The notes under the pieces were generated by a model. That model saw only the letters and a program-made list of their open reading frames with translations, did no database searches and was not told the origin of the DNA. Of a DNA stretch of 64,000 bases, positions 63,063-64,000 are shown one piece after another. The stretch covers positions 24,979 to 88,978 of the forward strand of contig NZ_JABXKL010000069.1 in the NCBI RefSeq assembly GCF_017114995.1, read 5' to 3'. The DNA is from Nostoc sp. NMS9. GTDB taxonomy: Bacteria; Cyanobacteriota; Cyanobacteriia; Cyanobacteriales; Nostocaceae. The first letter of the stretch is position 1. Every line of letters starts with the position of its first letter. The position numbers and the translations under genes are program-made.

Positions 63063-63389
63063 TTGTTAAACAGTGATGCCTACGGCGGGCAAAGCCTACG
63101 CCAATTAGACTGCCCTGATGGTTCAACAATCCTTTTCCAATCTACATCTTCGATAGACTGGCTTAATCAACTTAACACGACTGTGATTCGTTACGAAAAA
63201 TGGAAAGACGGCAAACTTGTTGCTACAGAATTACAAAATCTTCCCCTACATTGGTTTGGGCGTGATGAATTTATTATGTATTTACGGGAAAACGGCTATA
63301 AAGACATCACCCTATGTGCCAACTATAGCGATCATCTCCAGGCAAGCTCCTACCAAGACACCCTGTGTTTCTCAGCAGTACTTGCATAA
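63063..63389 (+). pseudogene. Methyltransferase C-terminal fragment
   Basis: The open frame encodes NTTVIRYEKWKDGKLVATEL and NLPLHWFGRDEFIMYLRENGYKDITLCANYSD followed by LQASSYQDTLCFSAVLA. This matches the C-terminal end of SAM-dependent methyltransferases I recall in cyanobacteria. The upstream bases (63072-63100, GATGCCTACGGCGGGCAAAG and flank) belong to a palindromic repeat, so the first residues are artefact and the N-terminal domain is absent. Interpreted as a gene fragment. Confidence 0.45.
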
Positions 63390-63455
63390 AGCAGAAATTT
63401 TTGTCTATTAACACATTTTAAGAATTGCGTATTATAATTGAAGTATGAAGCGCAT

Positions 63456-63845
63456 GGGTCCGTCACGGTTTCGACAGGTTGGCGAACGCTGCTCTGTGAT
63501 TCAGGTCGAGAGTGAGTCTCCTCTCGGAAATCAAAGGCTCAAACAAAAAGTAAATGCGAATAACATCGTTAGCTTTGCTCGTAAGGGTGCTCTAGCAGCT
63601 GCCTAAAAACCTCTTATAGGTTCGAGCGTCTTTAGTTTGACTCCGTTAAGGACTGAAGACCAAACCCCAACGGATGCTCTAGTAAGCGTTCTCTGGTTGG
63701 CTTGCTAGCTAAGATCAAATCAGAGCATCCTACGTTCGGGATAATGAACGATTCCCGCCTTGAGGATCAGAAAGGCTAAACCTGTGAATGAGCGGGGGGT
63801 TAATACCCAATTTGGACAGCAGTTCGACTCTGCTCGGATCCACTA
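63456..63845 (+). ncRNA. ssrA: tmRNA (ssrA)
   Basis: The tRNA-like ends GGGTCCG (63456) and CGGATCC (63835-63841) pair through all seven positions. The 3' half has the T-arm sequence GGACAGCAGTTCGACTCTGCTC. The tag reading frame includes AATGCGAATAACATCGTTAG, encoding ANNIVSFARKGALAAA-type residues ending in TAA, the expected cyanobacterial proteolysis tag. It rescues ribosomes stalled on broken mRNA. The 3' CCA is not encoded as CCA (ACTA). Confidence 0.96.
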
Positions 63846-63856
63846 AAAATAGTTAA

Positions 63857-63897
63857 CAAGTCCACTTGACACTGTGATGTGTAAGTGGACTTTGTTT
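63857..63897 (+). terminator. Terminator of ssrA
   Basis: AAGTCCACTT (63858-63867) and AAGTGGACTT (63883-63892) form a 10-bp stem with a 15-base loop that can pair further (GACAC/GTGT), followed by TGTTTT. Confidence 0.9.
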
Positions 63898-63983
63898 TAT
63901 GGGAAACTCCCATCATAATTTTCTATAACGCACAGCTAACTTTAGGGCGTTGCAGAATAGAAATATGAATTAGAGCGATCGCT

Positions 63984-64000
63984 ATGCAATGTCCTAAGTG
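63984..64000 (+). CDS. Possible start of an IS1-type transposase (cut by window edge)
   Basis: ATGCAATGTCCTAAGTG encodes MQCPK plus the start of a Cys codon, which matches the zinc-finger N-terminus MQCPKC of IS1-family InsA proteins in cyanobacteria. Only six codons are visible, so this is a suggestion. Confidence 0.35.

Overview
The window comes from a filamentous heterocyst-type (Nostocales-like) cyanobacterium. The palindrome GCGATCGC (HIP1) recurs throughout, and there are several kinds of short tandem and interspersed repeats. The window also carries cyanobacterial marker genes: magnesium chelatase subunit H (chlH), a 31-aa PetL, the atpI-B-E-G-F-H-A-C operon, an SLH/OprB porin and the arginine dihydrolase AgrE. 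Apart from one inserted gene, base composition is about 40% GC. No database search was possible, so family calls rest on motifs and remembered homologues.

Layout. 1-6.2 kb: end of a glycosyltransferase, a DUF2141 secreted protein, GT2 and GT4 glycosyltransferases, and three small genes. 6.2-9.8 kb: an NB-ARC/WD40 STAND protein split by one frameshift at an A10 run. 10-16.7 kb: radical SAM/B12 protein, DUF2085 protein, agrE, and a beta-helix/SLH protein. 16.7-21.5 kb: a 21-bp tandem array, a long-armed MITE, phosphoketolase and a dead IS630 element. 21.8-28.5 kb: chlH, then a decayed zone of IS and gene fragments. 28.5-34.7 kb: two histidine kinases, an LpxB-like protein and a small membrane protein. 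35-39.9 kb: tRNA-Phe, then a zinc module (znuB, znuC, znuA, a Fur/Zur-like box and a divergent porin).

39.9-42.6 kb holds the most unusual structure: a relic integron. It has the amino-terminal part of an integron integrase (minus strand), about 250 bp of regularly spaced palindromic iterons, and a gene cassette of about 63% GC encoding a luciferase-like flavin monooxygenase. The cassette is bounded by GTTGGGC and by a textbook 60-bp attC site starting GCCCAAC. The start of a second cassette follows and is cut off by an insertion sequence.

42.7-64 kb: TenA, a pentapeptide/TPR protein, hicAB, an EgtD-like methyltransferase, a heterodimeric ABC exporter with one degenerate ATP site, several small genes, thioredoxin, Uma2, aroB with an in-frame repeat insertion, petL, the ATP synthase operon, a methyltransferase fragment, tmRNA and the first codons of a possible IS1 transposase.

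How the genes work together. ZnuABC with the porin would move zinc across both membranes. The atp operon encodes F0 and most of F1; beta and epsilon are elsewhere, as is usual in cyanobacteria. AgrE supplies ornithine, ammonia and proline from arginine (cyanophycin) nitrogen. Phosphoketolase feeds acetyl-phosphate. Mobile and repeat sequences are prominent and have broken or altered several genes (intI, aroB, the 27-28 kb genes).
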